A program made the position numbers and the translations under genes. The notes below the pieces were generated by a model. It searched no databases. It saw only the letters and a list, made by a program, of their open reading frames with translations, and was not told the origin of the DNA. From Pseudomonadota bacterium (GTDB taxonomy: Bacteria; Pseudomonadota; Gammaproteobacteria; Pseudomonadales; Halieaceae): a stretch of 22,379 nt of DNA. The stretch's first letter is position 1. Each line of letters starts with the position of its first letter. The stretch lies in contig JAUVBI010000015.1 in NCBI GenBank assembly GCA_030591305.1, forward strand, positions 1 to 22,379. The letters run 5' to 3'. This document shows positions 8,601 through 16,139 of the stretch, piece by piece.

Positions 8601-11014
8601 ATTTTGCTCTATCACTGGACGGCACGGAGTTCATTCCGGTAATTACTGATGAGCTATTACCCATTAAAAGTGAGCAGGCATTTGTCCTCAAGCAAGCTGT
8701 TGCTGCAAGGTTTGCACGTTTAAAGTTGAAGCATGGGTTCAGTAGCGCCACCTACCCGGGGTTTAACCTGGGTGAAATTAAGGTTGTTGCCAGGCCGGGA
8801 GTCGATATATCGAATGCCCGGGGTTTCAACCTGGCGGATCCGCTCCTGGGGGGGCATGTAGCCTGGTCAAATCCACCCACTACGGCATCGGGAAATTGGG
8901 ACAAGCTACTACTAGCCGACCCCCAGGCAGGCAATCGGGTGCGTCTGAAACCAGGGCAAACACAGGACTTTGTTATTGGTTTCCAACATGTGCGCGCCGC
9001 ACAAATTACCCGGATTGAATGGCTGGATGTTGAAAGCCTTGCCGAGGATGAAAAATTTAAGCAAGTATCCCTTTCAGTCAGTGTAGATTCGCCGCTCGGT
9101 CCCTGGTTAGCGCTTGGCGAATGGGATCTCAGCAGCGCAGGCTCTCCCGCGGTGTATGAGTTAGAAAATCCGGTCTGGGCCCGCTATGTGAAATTTTCCG
9201 CCACTTCAAGTGGTACGCCATACACCTATAACCCAGCCGTAATTAATATCTGGGAACGGCCGGTAGATACTGACTATCTGTCCATCCTGGGTGAGTGGGG
9301 GTTTGCCAGTCAGGCGGCAATCCATGAGCTGCAACATCCGCTTCGACTCGACAAGCCCCTGGAAGCTTCCGGCCACACTTCCAGAGCTACAGCAGCCTCC
9401 CTGCAAGCTGACACTCAGGTAAGCGGACAGGTAGCCCTGGGCAAGCAGGAGCACTGGTACAAAGTGGATGTGCCTGGCAGTGATAATACATTGACTATTG
9501 TTGTTAGTGGCGAGCCTACCGTACGCACAGTTGTAGTCCTTGAAAACAGCTCAGCTGAACCCCAGGCCATGCGAAAACTCCTCTCGCAAAGTAGCTCACA
9601 ACAACATACTTATGAAGCTGTAGTTGAGCCCGGACAAAGCTATTTTATAAAACTCGAAGAACCGCCTCGAAATGTGGTGTTTCTTTGGGATACCAGTGCC
9701 AGTGTCGGCGCTTACCTACCGGTGATTTATACTTCGCTTATGGCTTATGCTCGGGATGTAGTGCCTGGGCGCGACAGCGTAAACATGATTCCCTTCGGCG
9801 GAAGCCTGCTGCTGCGGGACTGGTATGGTGAGCCCTATGTTTTACAAACGGTGCTAAATAATTATCCCCGAAAAGATAACTCCAGTGCGGCAGAGGCAGC
9901 CCTGGCACAGGCGACAAAAGCATTGGCACCTCGTGCCGGAACAAAAGCCATTGTTATGATCACCGACGCAGCAACCAGTCAATACCCTCCCATGTGGGAT
10001 GCGTTTCGGCAGGTGCAGCCGCGAATTTTCGCCCTTGGTCTGGGGTCGCAAGGGGCCTTCGGTGGAAACCCACCGCTGGAACAGGACTTGATGCAAGACT
10101 GGTCGCGCGTCAATGGCGGCCACTACACCCATATGCTCAGTGAGGGTGACATGGAGATTGCCTTCGATCGCGCATCTAGTATGTTACGGCGCCCCGCTGC
10201 ATACTCGCTTGAAGTTTCCAGTGGGTACAGGGAGGCTCCGGGGCCGGGAAGGCTGAAAGTGGTTACGACAAATGGCAGTAGTAGCGGAGCTATCGAACTC
10301 ATTCTGGATGCCTCCGGTTCAATGCTCAAACGCCTCGATGGTAAAAGGCGCATCACCATCGCCAAAGAGGTGCTTACCGAAGCAGTTAACCAGTATATTC
10401 CGGCGGGCACACCCGTGGCACTGCGTGTATTCGGGCACAAGCAGCCAAATGCCTGTCATACCGACCTGGAAATGGCGCTCAAACCCCTCAAAGCTGACGA
10501 TGCCGCCAGAATTATCCAGGCCGTCAAAGCCAGGAACCTTGCAAAAACACCTATCGCTGATTCTTTGGCGATGATCGAATCTGACCTAAAAAGTTCGAAG
10601 GGTCGTAAAGTTATTGTGCTGGTTACTGATGGTGAAGAAACCTGTGAGGGAAGCCCCGAACAGGTTATCCAAAAACTGCAAAACAGCGGCATTGATTTGT
10701 CATTGAATATCGTCGGTTTTGCAATCGATGATGCTGAGCTTGAGGCCAAGTTTGAAAGTTGGGCCAAATTAGGTAGTGGTCGTTATTTTTCTGCCCGTAG
10801 CCAGGAAGGTCTGAGTGACGCACTGCAGCTGGCGCTGCAAGTTCCCTATACGGTCTATGACAGTGGCGGCACTATAAAAGGCAAAGGAGTAGTCGGTGGA
10901 GAACCTATAGAGCTGGAGCAGGGTTACTACCGTGTTGTAGTGCAGACTTCTCCGCCACAAATTTTTCAGCAAGTAGAGATTACCGGAGAGCAGGAACAAC
11001 TTATTGAGTATTAG
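5657..11014 (+). CDS. Giant exported protein with PPC-like repeats, discoidin-like domains and two VWA domains
   Basis: The product has 1785 residues with a Sec signal peptide cleaved near ASA21|Q22. It contains five beta-sandwich repeats of the pre-peptidase C-terminal (PPC) type, each opened by an EPN[ND] motif, at residues 29, 306, 424, 539 and 656; a sixth, diverged copy starts near 1232. A CarboxypepD_reg/SdrD-like segment lies at about 232-300. Two segments at about 890-1050 and 1058-1215 resemble discoidin (F5/8 type C)-like carbohydrate-binding folds. Two tandem VWA domains follow: VWA1 with DTSAS at 1345-1349, and VWA2 with DASGS at 1551-1555, Thr1631 and Asp1658 (VTDGEE), a complete MIDAS. 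A PEGA-like tail ends the protein. VWA domains mediate metal-dependent protein adhesion, and no protease or hydrolase motif was found. The start has only a weak, distant GAGGG. It likely acts outside the cell or in the periplasm with the upstream protein. Confidence 0.9.
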   Translation: MVKTIILMFAIFLLQSAIASAQPSFYEVEPNNTPSEAANITGEVILIGTMGRGDQDGFKWTVSDVDAQKRWTFELQGTPGKLTVVDVIRVEYADNGVDVLGTKRLFTMGSRDGLRVVRIEDLLFEPGEYILGFASTGGGADLYRPPAGSINFNEKMSTSEAATDTAEPGAYRLIIRHGRSLYLRSNREDRASKESALNLRLGSADAAYVETPTSWYQIKPAEADTEKRWDIFGQVSVGRQAQINLHSTDGAVLATTTSDTEGKFSFPDLGLEAGVYHVEIIGEDGGYIRSLESVSVGQLIEGAEAEPNDYWEFANRFNPGQPITGRMGKANEKDFFRFILDEKLSDQVLSLHLDSEKGQELTLCLTDEQGKDIQCRKGSGGIELSGLVLNPGIWGLSVRRGPEGAQYSISLIGGGAIAAGMEAEPNDKVEYATAIPAKNRIKGRFSGNDTDFYTILITEKPQLWRIQVIGEGIHELAYYDGAGIENQRFRVPQGQRRVRLDNVFMLPGLHHIRVSGTGGGSYTLLARPLGPPGPNGEIEPNDDTSRMQPLRMGQTRSGLLEDKQDRDYYRFSLENWDRIKLTIQPPVDGEIQANLFWDNSSFKQFIHPEPGKQVELEGIFPPGDYRLVLEAKTISEAEYKVSLARLGRFGCPTDCEPNDNFSFASKFPKNQIIEGRVNQWRDDDWFKLPVFEQATEVTLTSEARPTLYVVSWDDLHHNIADWDAEAKLFHGTLSPGKQYYVQVRGSPDSAYRIDVGFPTPLAAAAQASASEFTLTLNLETRDVGAYRAFAQQVDGVLKLTNNSEKPLELALESASSDHRWSLKLDKRSVTVLAKSAISIPVNLQVPVDAWAGHPVRITVRAVAEDNSQVTDFTEVTAGPETLPVNPRHGWSIPTELLGGFNLSRDVFGGRWVGEEDRKIGHGFPLLLDGMAVENEGMELRAGRETDKEIIIDLAGDEPVEVLGLMINELSQAHTSLFLRNVDFALSLDGTEFIPVITDELLPIKSEQAFVLKQAVAARFARLKLKHGFSSATYPGFNLGEIKVVARPGVDISNARGFNLADPLLGGHVAWSNPPTTASGNWDKLLLADPQAGNRVRLKPGQTQDFVIGFQHVRAAQITRIEWLDVESLAEDEKFKQVSLSVSVDSPLGPWLALGEWDLSSAGSPAVYELENPVWARYVKFSATSSGTPYTYNPAVINIWERPVDTDYLSILGEWGFASQAAIHELQHPLRLDKPLEASGHTSRATAASLQADTQVSGQVALGKQEHWYKVDVPGSDNTLTIVVSGEPTVRTVVVLENSSAEPQAMRKLLSQSSSQQHTYEAVVEPGQSYFIKLEEPPRNVVFLWDTSASVGAYLPVIYTSLMAYARDVVPGRDSVNMIPFGGSLLLRDWYGEPYVLQTVLNNYPRKDNSSAAEAALAQATKALAPRAGTKAIVMITDAATSQYPPMWDAFRQVQPRIFALGLGSQGAFGGNPPLEQDLMQDWSRVNGGHYTHMLSEGDMEIAFDRASSMLRRPAAYSLEVSSGYREAPGPGRLKVVTTNGSSSGAIELILDASGSMLKRLDGKRRITIAKEVLTEAVNQYIPAGTPVALRVFGHKQPNACHTDLEMALKPLKADDAARIIQAVKARNLAKTPIADSLAMIESDLKSSKGRKVIVLVTDGEETCEGSPEQVIQKLQNSGIDLSLNIVGFAIDDAELEAKFESWAKLGSGRYFSARSQEGLSDALQLALQVPYTVYDSGGTIKGKGVVGGEPIELEQGYYRVVVQTSPPQIFQQVEITGEQEQLIEY

Positions 11015-11101
11015 CCGTGATATTGTGATTAACCAATATGGCCCCTTGTGTCAGGATAGATGTCGCTTCATTTTTTCACTAAGCAATATGACAGGGAGCC
11101 G

Positions 11102-11674
11102 TTACAGAGTCATCAATTCGAGTGAGTAGCCAATTTTTGTAATTTTCCCGCTGCCGTCAGTCTGCACAAAATAGCCGCTGAAATCGTCAAAAAACTTACC
11201 GGTTATAAGCCTCCACCCATTTTCTGATTTTGATACACGGCGCTCAAAAGACGATGAGCCATTACTAAAAACACCCTCAAGAGCGTTCATCAATACGGTA
11301 GCGTTAGCCTCTGATGCAATGACAAATCCGTCTTTTATGCAATTCACCAGATCCTGCTTACCGTCTATAGTGCCGGGCTTGGAGATACTTGCCACATCAT
11401 CTCCGTTTGTCACCAACAGATAGTTAGACCAGCTCTCTTTGCTGCCATCGGGATGTTTAAGCCAGGGTTTAGCCTGGAAAAAAGTACAGGAGAATGCCTC
11501 ACTTTGGACGGCACCGTCGATGGCTTTAACTTCAATATCAAGCTGGTTGTTTATTTGTGCCAACACATACTGCGCTACTCTTGCCTCCTGCTCCTCTCCA
11601 GAATATGCGATGGGAACAGCTGTCAGCATTGCAAAAAGGAAAACAGCTCGTAAATTCGTTAGTATTTTGTGCAT
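11102..11674 (-). CDS. Small exported protein of unknown function
   Basis: The product has 190 residues with a Sec signal peptide (cleavage near AYS25|G26). The mature part is mixed alpha/beta with two cysteines (in EAFSCTFFQ and LVNCIKDGF) that could form a disulphide. The C-terminal part reads as repeated beta strands (GWRLITGKFFDDFSGYFVQ, ITKIGYSLELM). No family was recognised. GAGG lies seven bases upstream of the ATG. It is the last of a minus-strand run of exported proteins downstream of the histidine kinase and response regulator, and it converges on the giant VWA gene with 87 bp between stops. Co-regulation with the two-component system is inferred from position only. Confidence 0.8.
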   Translation of the reverse strand: MHKILTNLRAVFLFAMLTAVPIAYSGEEQEARVAQYVLAQINNQLDIEVKAIDGAVQSEAFSCTFFQAKPWLKHPDGSKESWSNYLLVTNGDDVASISKPGTIDGKQDLVNCIKDGFVIASEANATVLMNALEGVFSNGSSSFERRVSKSENGWRLITGKFFDDFSGYFVQTDGSGKITKIGYSLELMTL

Positions 11675-11758
11675 TGTTTAACCTCTTTTATTTTTTTAAA
11701 TATATGCATTCAGCAAGTGACCATAACGAGGCAGCCTACTCTGTGCGTCAGGCATATA

Positions 11759-12232
11759 TTACAAATTGCAAAGTTTTACTAACTTGGGCGCAGGGCTCAA
11801 GCCAGTTTGCTTCGCTAGTTCTATATGTAGTCTTGTGGTTGGGTCTGCACCATTTGCGGCACTGACTATCCACGATTGCTCATCGGAAATAACATTGTAT
11901 TTATCACTGAAGGCTCCCGACTCGCAGGCACTTCTATAGATGCTCATTTGAGCATCCCAATCAACAGGCTCGTTAAGGGTGAAAGAAACACTCTGCCATT
12001 TACAGCCTGAACGTGCACGTTTGCGTTCATCACAGTTTGCACCGACAGATAACATGGCGGCTTTAATCGGTGACAATGAATTATTATCCGCCGTTCTACT
12101 GGACACCTCTACCTTGGTATCTGCCAGCGAAGCCACTTCGCCAGGTACTTCACCTTGTTCTGAACACGCCTGAAGCAAAAGTGTAGCCGAAGCAACTGCT
12201 GTAGCTATTAGTAATATACTGTTTCTAATCAT
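11759..12232 (-). CDS. Small lipoprotein of unknown function
   Basis: The product has 157 residues from the ATG at 12232. This start is preferred over an in-frame upstream codon at 12259 because GAGG lies eight bases before it and the signal peptide then begins properly (MIRNSILLIATAV). The lipobox is LLQAC with Cys23, followed by Ser, predicting an outer-membrane lipoprotein. The mature protein has further cysteines in ANCDERKR, RSGCKWQS, RSACESG and KLCNL, so one or two disulphides are plausible. The C-terminal region is short alpha/beta (TTRLHIELAKQTGL). I recognise no family. It sits between two other exported proteins on the minus strand, 79 bp after the preceding gene. Confidence 0.8.
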   Translation of the reverse strand: MIRNSILLIATAVASATLLLQACSEQGEVPGEVASLADTKVEVSSRTADNNSLSPIKAAMLSVGANCDERKRARSGCKWQSVSFTLNEPVDWDAQMSIYRSACESGAFSDKYNVISDEQSWIVSAANGADPTTRLHIELAKQTGLSPAPKLVKLCNL

Positions 12233-12311
12233 AAATACGACCTCACATTTATGCCCCATAACTCGTATATCTGTACATTTTCCTGAAACCGATCATTCTA
12301 ACCCTGAACCC

Positions 12312-13256
12312 TTAGTTGCCAAATATTTTCCCCAGGGCCTTGTCCAGGACGCTATCAACAGCCTTGTCTGTCGCCTTATCCACTGCGTCGTCGGCTTTAT
12401 CTTCAACCCGTCCTTGCTGCCTTTCTGTCTGGCCATCTGCCTTCTTACTAAAGCTTGACAAAAAACCGGACACCAAACCTTTTTTCTTTGGTTGTTCGCC
12501 GGACTGCTCTGTGGAACCGGAACTGGAACCGGAACTGGAATCGGAACTATCAGCCTGGCTGGATCCTGTTTGACTGAAAATTTCCGTCATTCCGGCCATG
12601 CTTGAAAGGTCTTTGGGTTTTGCCGGAAGCATGAACCTTTCGCTGGCGACAGTTCGATCGCTAATGGCGGTAACCCACATATCATTGCCGTAGCGTAATA
12701 CGCCCTTGTTCAGCTTCGACATATGCTCCTGCAATTCATTGGCACCCTGTCCGCTTTTGCCTGCGGCCTTGGTCATAGAAGAAGCCATACCCGTAATTGC
12801 TCTGGTTAGTTGTATGGCACGGGGGTCAGTGGATAGTACTAGCTGCGTGGTTTGTACCTGACCGGCATCCTCATCAAAATACTCCAGATTATAGATTTCA
12901 CCGGTTATTCCGGCATAAACTTCATGTTGCCCCGTCGCTTCCAGGGAGACAACTTTACTACCGGCCACCGATGGTGCTGTCGCGTCCATATCGCCAAACA
13001 TTCCCATCATTTGGCCGGCATCAATAACGATCAGTCGGCCTCCCGACTCATTGACGACATACATGCCCTGGTCATTGAGGATCATATAGCTCCCCTCCTG
13101 ACCCGTATTGATACGAAGATTATTGCCTTCATACTCAAACTTCATACTGTTGCCGTCGGTGGTTTCCATATCGGCGGCACCGGCGAACGCCACGCTTGGA
13201 ATCATTGTGGAGGCAATAACACCGGCTAATAGCTTTACAATAACTCTAGTTTTCAT
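12312..13256 (-). CDS. Exported protein with Ser/Gly linker and amphipathic C-terminal helix, unknown function
   Basis: The product has 314 residues from the ATG at 13256. GGAG stands ten bases before this ATG and the signal peptide (MKTRVIVKLLAGV, cleavage AFA25|G26) begins there, so the longer frame from 13301 is less likely. The mature N-terminal part is beta-rich (YEGNNLRINTG, YMILNDQGMYVV, HEVYAGITGEIYNLEYFD), which vaguely recalls DUF4412-type periplasmic proteins. A Ser/Gly linker covers about 232-253. The tail (278-314) is an Ala/Asp/Lys amphipathic helix with the repeated pattern AVDKATDKAVDSVLDKALGK. The gene starts 47 bp after the response-regulator stop on the same strand, so the two are probably co-transcribed. 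Function unknown. Confidence 0.82.
   Translation of the reverse strand: MKTRVIVKLLAGVIASTMIPSVAFAGAADMETTDGNSMKFEYEGNNLRINTGQEGSYMILNDQGMYVVNESGGRLIVIDAGQMMGMFGDMDATAPSVAGSKVVSLEATGQHEVYAGITGEIYNLEYFDEDAGQVQTTQLVLSTDPRAIQLTRAITGMASSMTKAAGKSGQGANELQEHMSKLNKGVLRYGNDMWVTAISDRTVASERFMLPAKPKDLSSMAGMTEIFSQTGSSQADSSDSSSGSSSGSTEQSGEQPKKKGLVSGFLSSFSKKADGQTERQQGRVEDKADDAVDKATDKAVDSVLDKALGKIFGN
12513..12548. repeat. Six copies of a 6-bp unit (GGAAYY) inside the Ser/Gly linker
   Basis: GGAACC, GGAACT, GGAACC, GGAACT, GGAATC and GGAACT follow each other without gaps. On the coding (minus) strand this encodes the SSDSSSGSSSGS linker. Because the unit is two codons long, slippage would change linker length without a frameshift. 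Confidence 0.85.
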
Positions 13257-13303
13257 ATTGCTTAATCTCCATGCTCGAATTTCTACAAAGGTGTTTAACA
13301 CAC

Positions 13304-13969
13304 CTATCCGTTTTTACCTTTAAATAAAGTGGCGTAATGTTCCCGCGCAAAACTCACCAACTGATGCGCTCCGTGAAGATCCAGTTTTGATGAAATATTT
13401 GCCCTGTGATTTTGCACGGTGCGAAAACTGATATTAAGTTCGCCAGCGATCTCTTTACTGGTTTTAAATTCAGCAACCTTGTCGAGAACGACTCGCTCCA
13501 TTTCTGTCAAAATACCCAGGGAGGGGAGGTTATCCGCACTAAAATTGGGCAGTATAGGTGCCAGACCGCCAATAGAGGGGCTGATAAATATTTCGCCTTC
13601 ATCAACCGTGCGCATACACTGCTCCAGACACTCACTCGCCCCATCTTTGAGCACGTAGGCGCTCGCGCCCAACTGCAGTGCGCGCTCCATATAGGCCTTA
13701 TCATCGTAGCTTGTGACAATAATGACAAGTAGGTCGGGCTGCAACGCTTTAGATTTCTCAAGCACGGTGAGCCCGTCCATTCCCGGCATGGCAATATCAA
13801 GGATAGCGATATCTGGTTTGAGATAGGTTATTTGGGTAAGTGCAGACTCACCACTCTCAGCCTCGGCAATGATACGAAGCCAGCCAAGCCCCGAGAGTAT
13901 TTGTTTCATCCCCTGACGAAATATGGGATGGTCGTCTGCAATCAGTACGGTTTTTATTATCTCTGGCAT
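13304..13969 (-). CDS. LuxR/NarL-family response regulator
   Basis: The product has 221 residues. The receiver domain (about 6-122) has the acidic pair Asp12/Asp13 (IADDHP), phospho-acceptor Asp58 (AILDIAMPGMDG), switch Thr86 (IIVTSYDD) and Lys108 (YVLKDG). The C-terminal LuxR/GerE helix-turn-helix (about 154-209) shows LTEMERVVLDKVAEFKTSKE and ISFRTVQNHRANISSKL, typical of DNA-binding NarL/FixJ regulators. The gene lies 139 bp downstream of the histidine kinase in the same direction, so the two are the probable cognate pair. A GTG three codons upstream (13978) is an alternative start. An interrupted palindrome at 14014-14034 lies just upstream and could be its own target. The gene for a small exported protein follows at 47 bp and is the nearest candidate target. 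Confidence 0.93.
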   Translation of the reverse strand: MPEIIKTVLIADDHPIFRQGMKQILSGLGWLRIIAEAESGESALTQITYLKPDIAILDIAMPGMDGLTVLEKSKALQPDLLVIIVTSYDDKAYMERALQLGASAYVLKDGASECLEQCMRTVDEGEIFISPSIGGLAPILPNFSADNLPSLGILTEMERVVLDKVAEFKTSKEIAGELNISFRTVQNHRANISSKLDLHGAHQLVSFAREHYATLFKGKNG

Positions 13970-14013
13970 ATAGACCACTTCTATCAGCCCTTTTGCATAC
14001 TCTGAGTCTAGTA

Positions 14014-14034
14014 GAATCTTACACTAATAGATTC
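14014..14034. promoter_or_regulatory. Interrupted palindrome upstream of the response-regulator gene
   Basis: GAATCT (14014-14019) and AGATTC (14029-14034) are perfect inverted arms separated by nine bases. It sits about 45-65 bp upstream of the regulator start, within the 139-bp kinase-regulator spacer. Spaced dyads of this size are typical of dimeric LuxR-type regulators, so autoregulation is possible. Not proven. Confidence 0.3.
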
Positions 14035-14108
14035 CAGATGGCCTAAGATAAGGGTGCACGCTTAAAACTACAATGAGCACTATTACCTACATAACTAAGT
14101 ACAAATAC

Positions 14109-16034
14109 TTACGAAATTGGTAGCTTGAAATTAATTTGTGTGCCAATTCCCTCAACTGACTGAAGCGTGAAGACCCCACCAAACAATTGGATCCTCTCTT
14201 TTATCCCTTGCAAGCCCAGGCTATTGGAAGAATCCTGGTGTAAATCTATACCGGCCCCGTCATCTTTGATACTAACGACAATATTATCATTCAAATACTT
14301 CATCGAAACCATAACTTCCGAGGCGACAGCATGTTTAAGTATGTTGTTTACGCATTCCTGAAAAACGCGATAGATTGTAATTTCTTTTTCCTTTTCTATT
14401 TTTTCAGGCAACGCGCCAATATCTGTGTGCCATTCTGTATTCGAGTTAATAAATGCGCGCTCCAGTGTTGACTCAATAGCTGCCTTCAGTCCAAGCCGCT
14501 TCAGCAGGTGTGGATGTAAATCATGTGAAATGCCGCGTACATCACTCAGTATTTCAGCGCAATAATCAGCTTGGCTGATGACCGCCTCGGCTGAGTGTTT
14601 GTCCTCATTGGTATATGGCGAGAAAGTGCTGGCAATTTTCTCCAGGTTTTGCTTAAGCACCAGCAACCCATGGCCAATTGAGTCGTGCATGGCGTTGGAA
14701 AATATTTCCCTGTCGGCTTCCTGCGCTCGAAGCAAGCGTTTGGAAAAAAATCGCTGGGCGTCCAGGGCTCGCCTTTCTGCCTTTTCTTTTGCCTGCGACA
14801 AAAGATTAATTCGGTCTGCCAGAGCCAGAGAGAGAATAATTCCCTCGAGAAATGAGCCAAGCTCTATGGCATGTATGGTATATAAGTTGTATCGGGTTAC
14901 GCCGTAAGTATATAAAAAGTATACGATCATTCCGGCCATGAGTGGCACCATACTGAGCGCCAAAAACCTGGCCTGCTTGACACCTTTTATATAGCTAACA
15001 AGGGATACTGAAATGAAGTAGAAGCTTCCAAGCAGCAACAGAACATGCATCATAACACCCGTCACTTCGTGTGGGACTATGTAGATTCTCAGTGCTCGCA
15101 GCGCGCCAAACAGCAGTGCAAACGCCGAAATTGCTGTTGTTATCCAGAATAGAGGGGCGCTGTAGCGGCGAATATTCAAAAAAGTATTCACAAAACCCAC
15201 GCCAAAGAAAATCGCAATACCCGCTAGCATCAGTACATAAATACGGTTGATTCCATCTCGCCACAAGTACTCATCCAGCAAGCCACAATAAAGCAGCACA
15301 ACAGAGGTAAGAGAGAGGATATAACCTACATAGAAGAGATAGGATAGGTCTCTCAGCATGACGGCGAAGAAGGTATTGTAGACAAGAAGAACTAGAATGG
15401 CGCCTAGAAAAATGCCATACCACAGCCGTTGATTAAATACGTAGCTATCCCAGGCCTCCTGACTCCACAACAGTGCCGCGAAGTTGACCGGAACACCAAC
15501 GTGCATGCGGACAAATATATTAATGGCTTTTCCCCGATTTTTGGGAATCTTAAAGGCAACTCCAGAGTGTTTTACTTCACGCTCTGCATAGGGGTAGAAA
15601 CGGCCGGCATCATCATGAACTATTTTCCCGTCAGAGAGTTGAAACCAGATATCCACTATGTTGAATAAATGTCCAGGAATCTCGATGATGTCTGCGCCAG
15701 CCAACTCCTCGCCAGGGAGTAATGTCGTTTTTAGCCAGTTCTCCTGTCTGTATCGATAGATTTCTGCCGGTGGAACAAAGGGAGTAAAGTTTATTTCTGC
15801 TGTGCCCGAGATGACGTCCTCTGGCTCAACACTGTTAAGTGGCACGGTGGCGATCTGAAACCTGTCCGCGATATCCACAGGGAACATATCATTATTGAGA
15901 GGCGTAGAAGCCAATAGAAGTGGGTCAGCAATGTCGACAGAGCTGCTTGCTAAATCTGTGCTGCCATCACTATTTGACGAGCAGGAAATAAGAAAACTGG
16001 CTAATAACACGACAAGTAGCGTTCTGAAGTTCAT
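14109..16034 (-). CDS. 7TMR-DISM sensor histidine kinase with N-terminal lipobox
   Basis: The product has 641 residues from the ATG at 16034 (AGGA five bases upstream; a TTG five codons earlier is unlikely). The N-terminus is a type II signal peptide with lipobox LISC (Cys18), unusual for a sensor kinase. Residues 33-72 are a 20-residue tandem repeat starting VDIAD. Residues about 85-195 match the 7TMR-DISMED2 extracellular sensor fold, followed from about 206 by seven membrane helices (7TMR-DISM). After a coiled region comes HisKA_3 with phospho-acceptor His450 in NAMHDSIGHG, then an HATPase_c domain with FQECVNNILKHA (N box), DDGAGID at 591-597 and GLQGIKER. It autophosphorylates and passes phosphate to the LuxR-type regulator encoded just downstream. 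The ligand is unknown; DISMED2 domains are thought to bind carbohydrates or other small molecules. Confidence 0.92.
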   Translation of the reverse strand: MNFRTLLVVLLASFLISCSSNSDGSTDLASSSVDIADPLLLASTPLNNDMFPVDIADRFQIATVPLNSVEPEDVISGTAEINFTPFVPPAEIYRYRQENWLKTTLLPGEELAGADIIEIPGHLFNIVDIWFQLSDGKIVHDDAGRFYPYAEREVKHSGVAFKIPKNRGKAINIFVRMHVGVPVNFAALLWSQEAWDSYVFNQRLWYGIFLGAILVLLVYNTFFAVMLRDLSYLFYVGYILSLTSVVLLYCGLLDEYLWRDGINRIYVLMLAGIAIFFGVGFVNTFLNIRRYSAPLFWITTAISAFALLFGALRALRIYIVPHEVTGVMMHVLLLLGSFYFISVSLVSYIKGVKQARFLALSMVPLMAGMIVYFLYTYGVTRYNLYTIHAIELGSFLEGIILSLALADRINLLSQAKEKAERRALDAQRFFSKRLLRAQEADREIFSNAMHDSIGHGLLVLKQNLEKIASTFSPYTNEDKHSAEAVISQADYCAEILSDVRGISHDLHPHLLKRLGLKAAIESTLERAFINSNTEWHTDIGALPEKIEKEKEITIYRVFQECVNNILKHAVASEVMVSMKYLNDNIVVSIKDDGAGIDLHQDSSNSLGLQGIKERIQLFGGVFTLQSVEGIGTQINFKLPIS

Positions 16035-16064
16035 GCAAATCCTGTCCAAATAACAAGCTACAAG

Positions 16065-16091
16065 GCTGACGAGGGTAGTATACTCGTCAGC
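16065..16091 (-). terminator. Hairpin between ppc and the histidine kinase gene
   Basis: GCTGACGAG (16065-16073) and CTCGTCAGC (16083-16091) form a perfect nine-base stem with a nine-base loop, about 50 bp past the ppc stop in the minus direction. The following minus-strand bases (CTTGTAGCTTGTTATTTGG) are only moderately T-rich. It could be a weak intrinsic terminator for ppc, or a structure in the leader of the kinase mRNA. Confidence 0.45.
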
Positions 16092-16139
16092 AATACTGGC
16101 TCAAGCACCTTCGCGCCTGTGCTGCTGGTCAGATACTCA

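Noticed and set aside
10769..10999. Antisense open frames inside the giant VWA gene
   Set aside because: Many such frames overlap the strongly supported 1785-aa gene; none has a ribosome site or domain, so they are shadows.
11015..11060. ATATTG/CAATAT inverted repeat after the giant gene, considered as a terminator
   Set aside because: The stem is six AT-rich pairs with no T tract, too weak to support a terminator.
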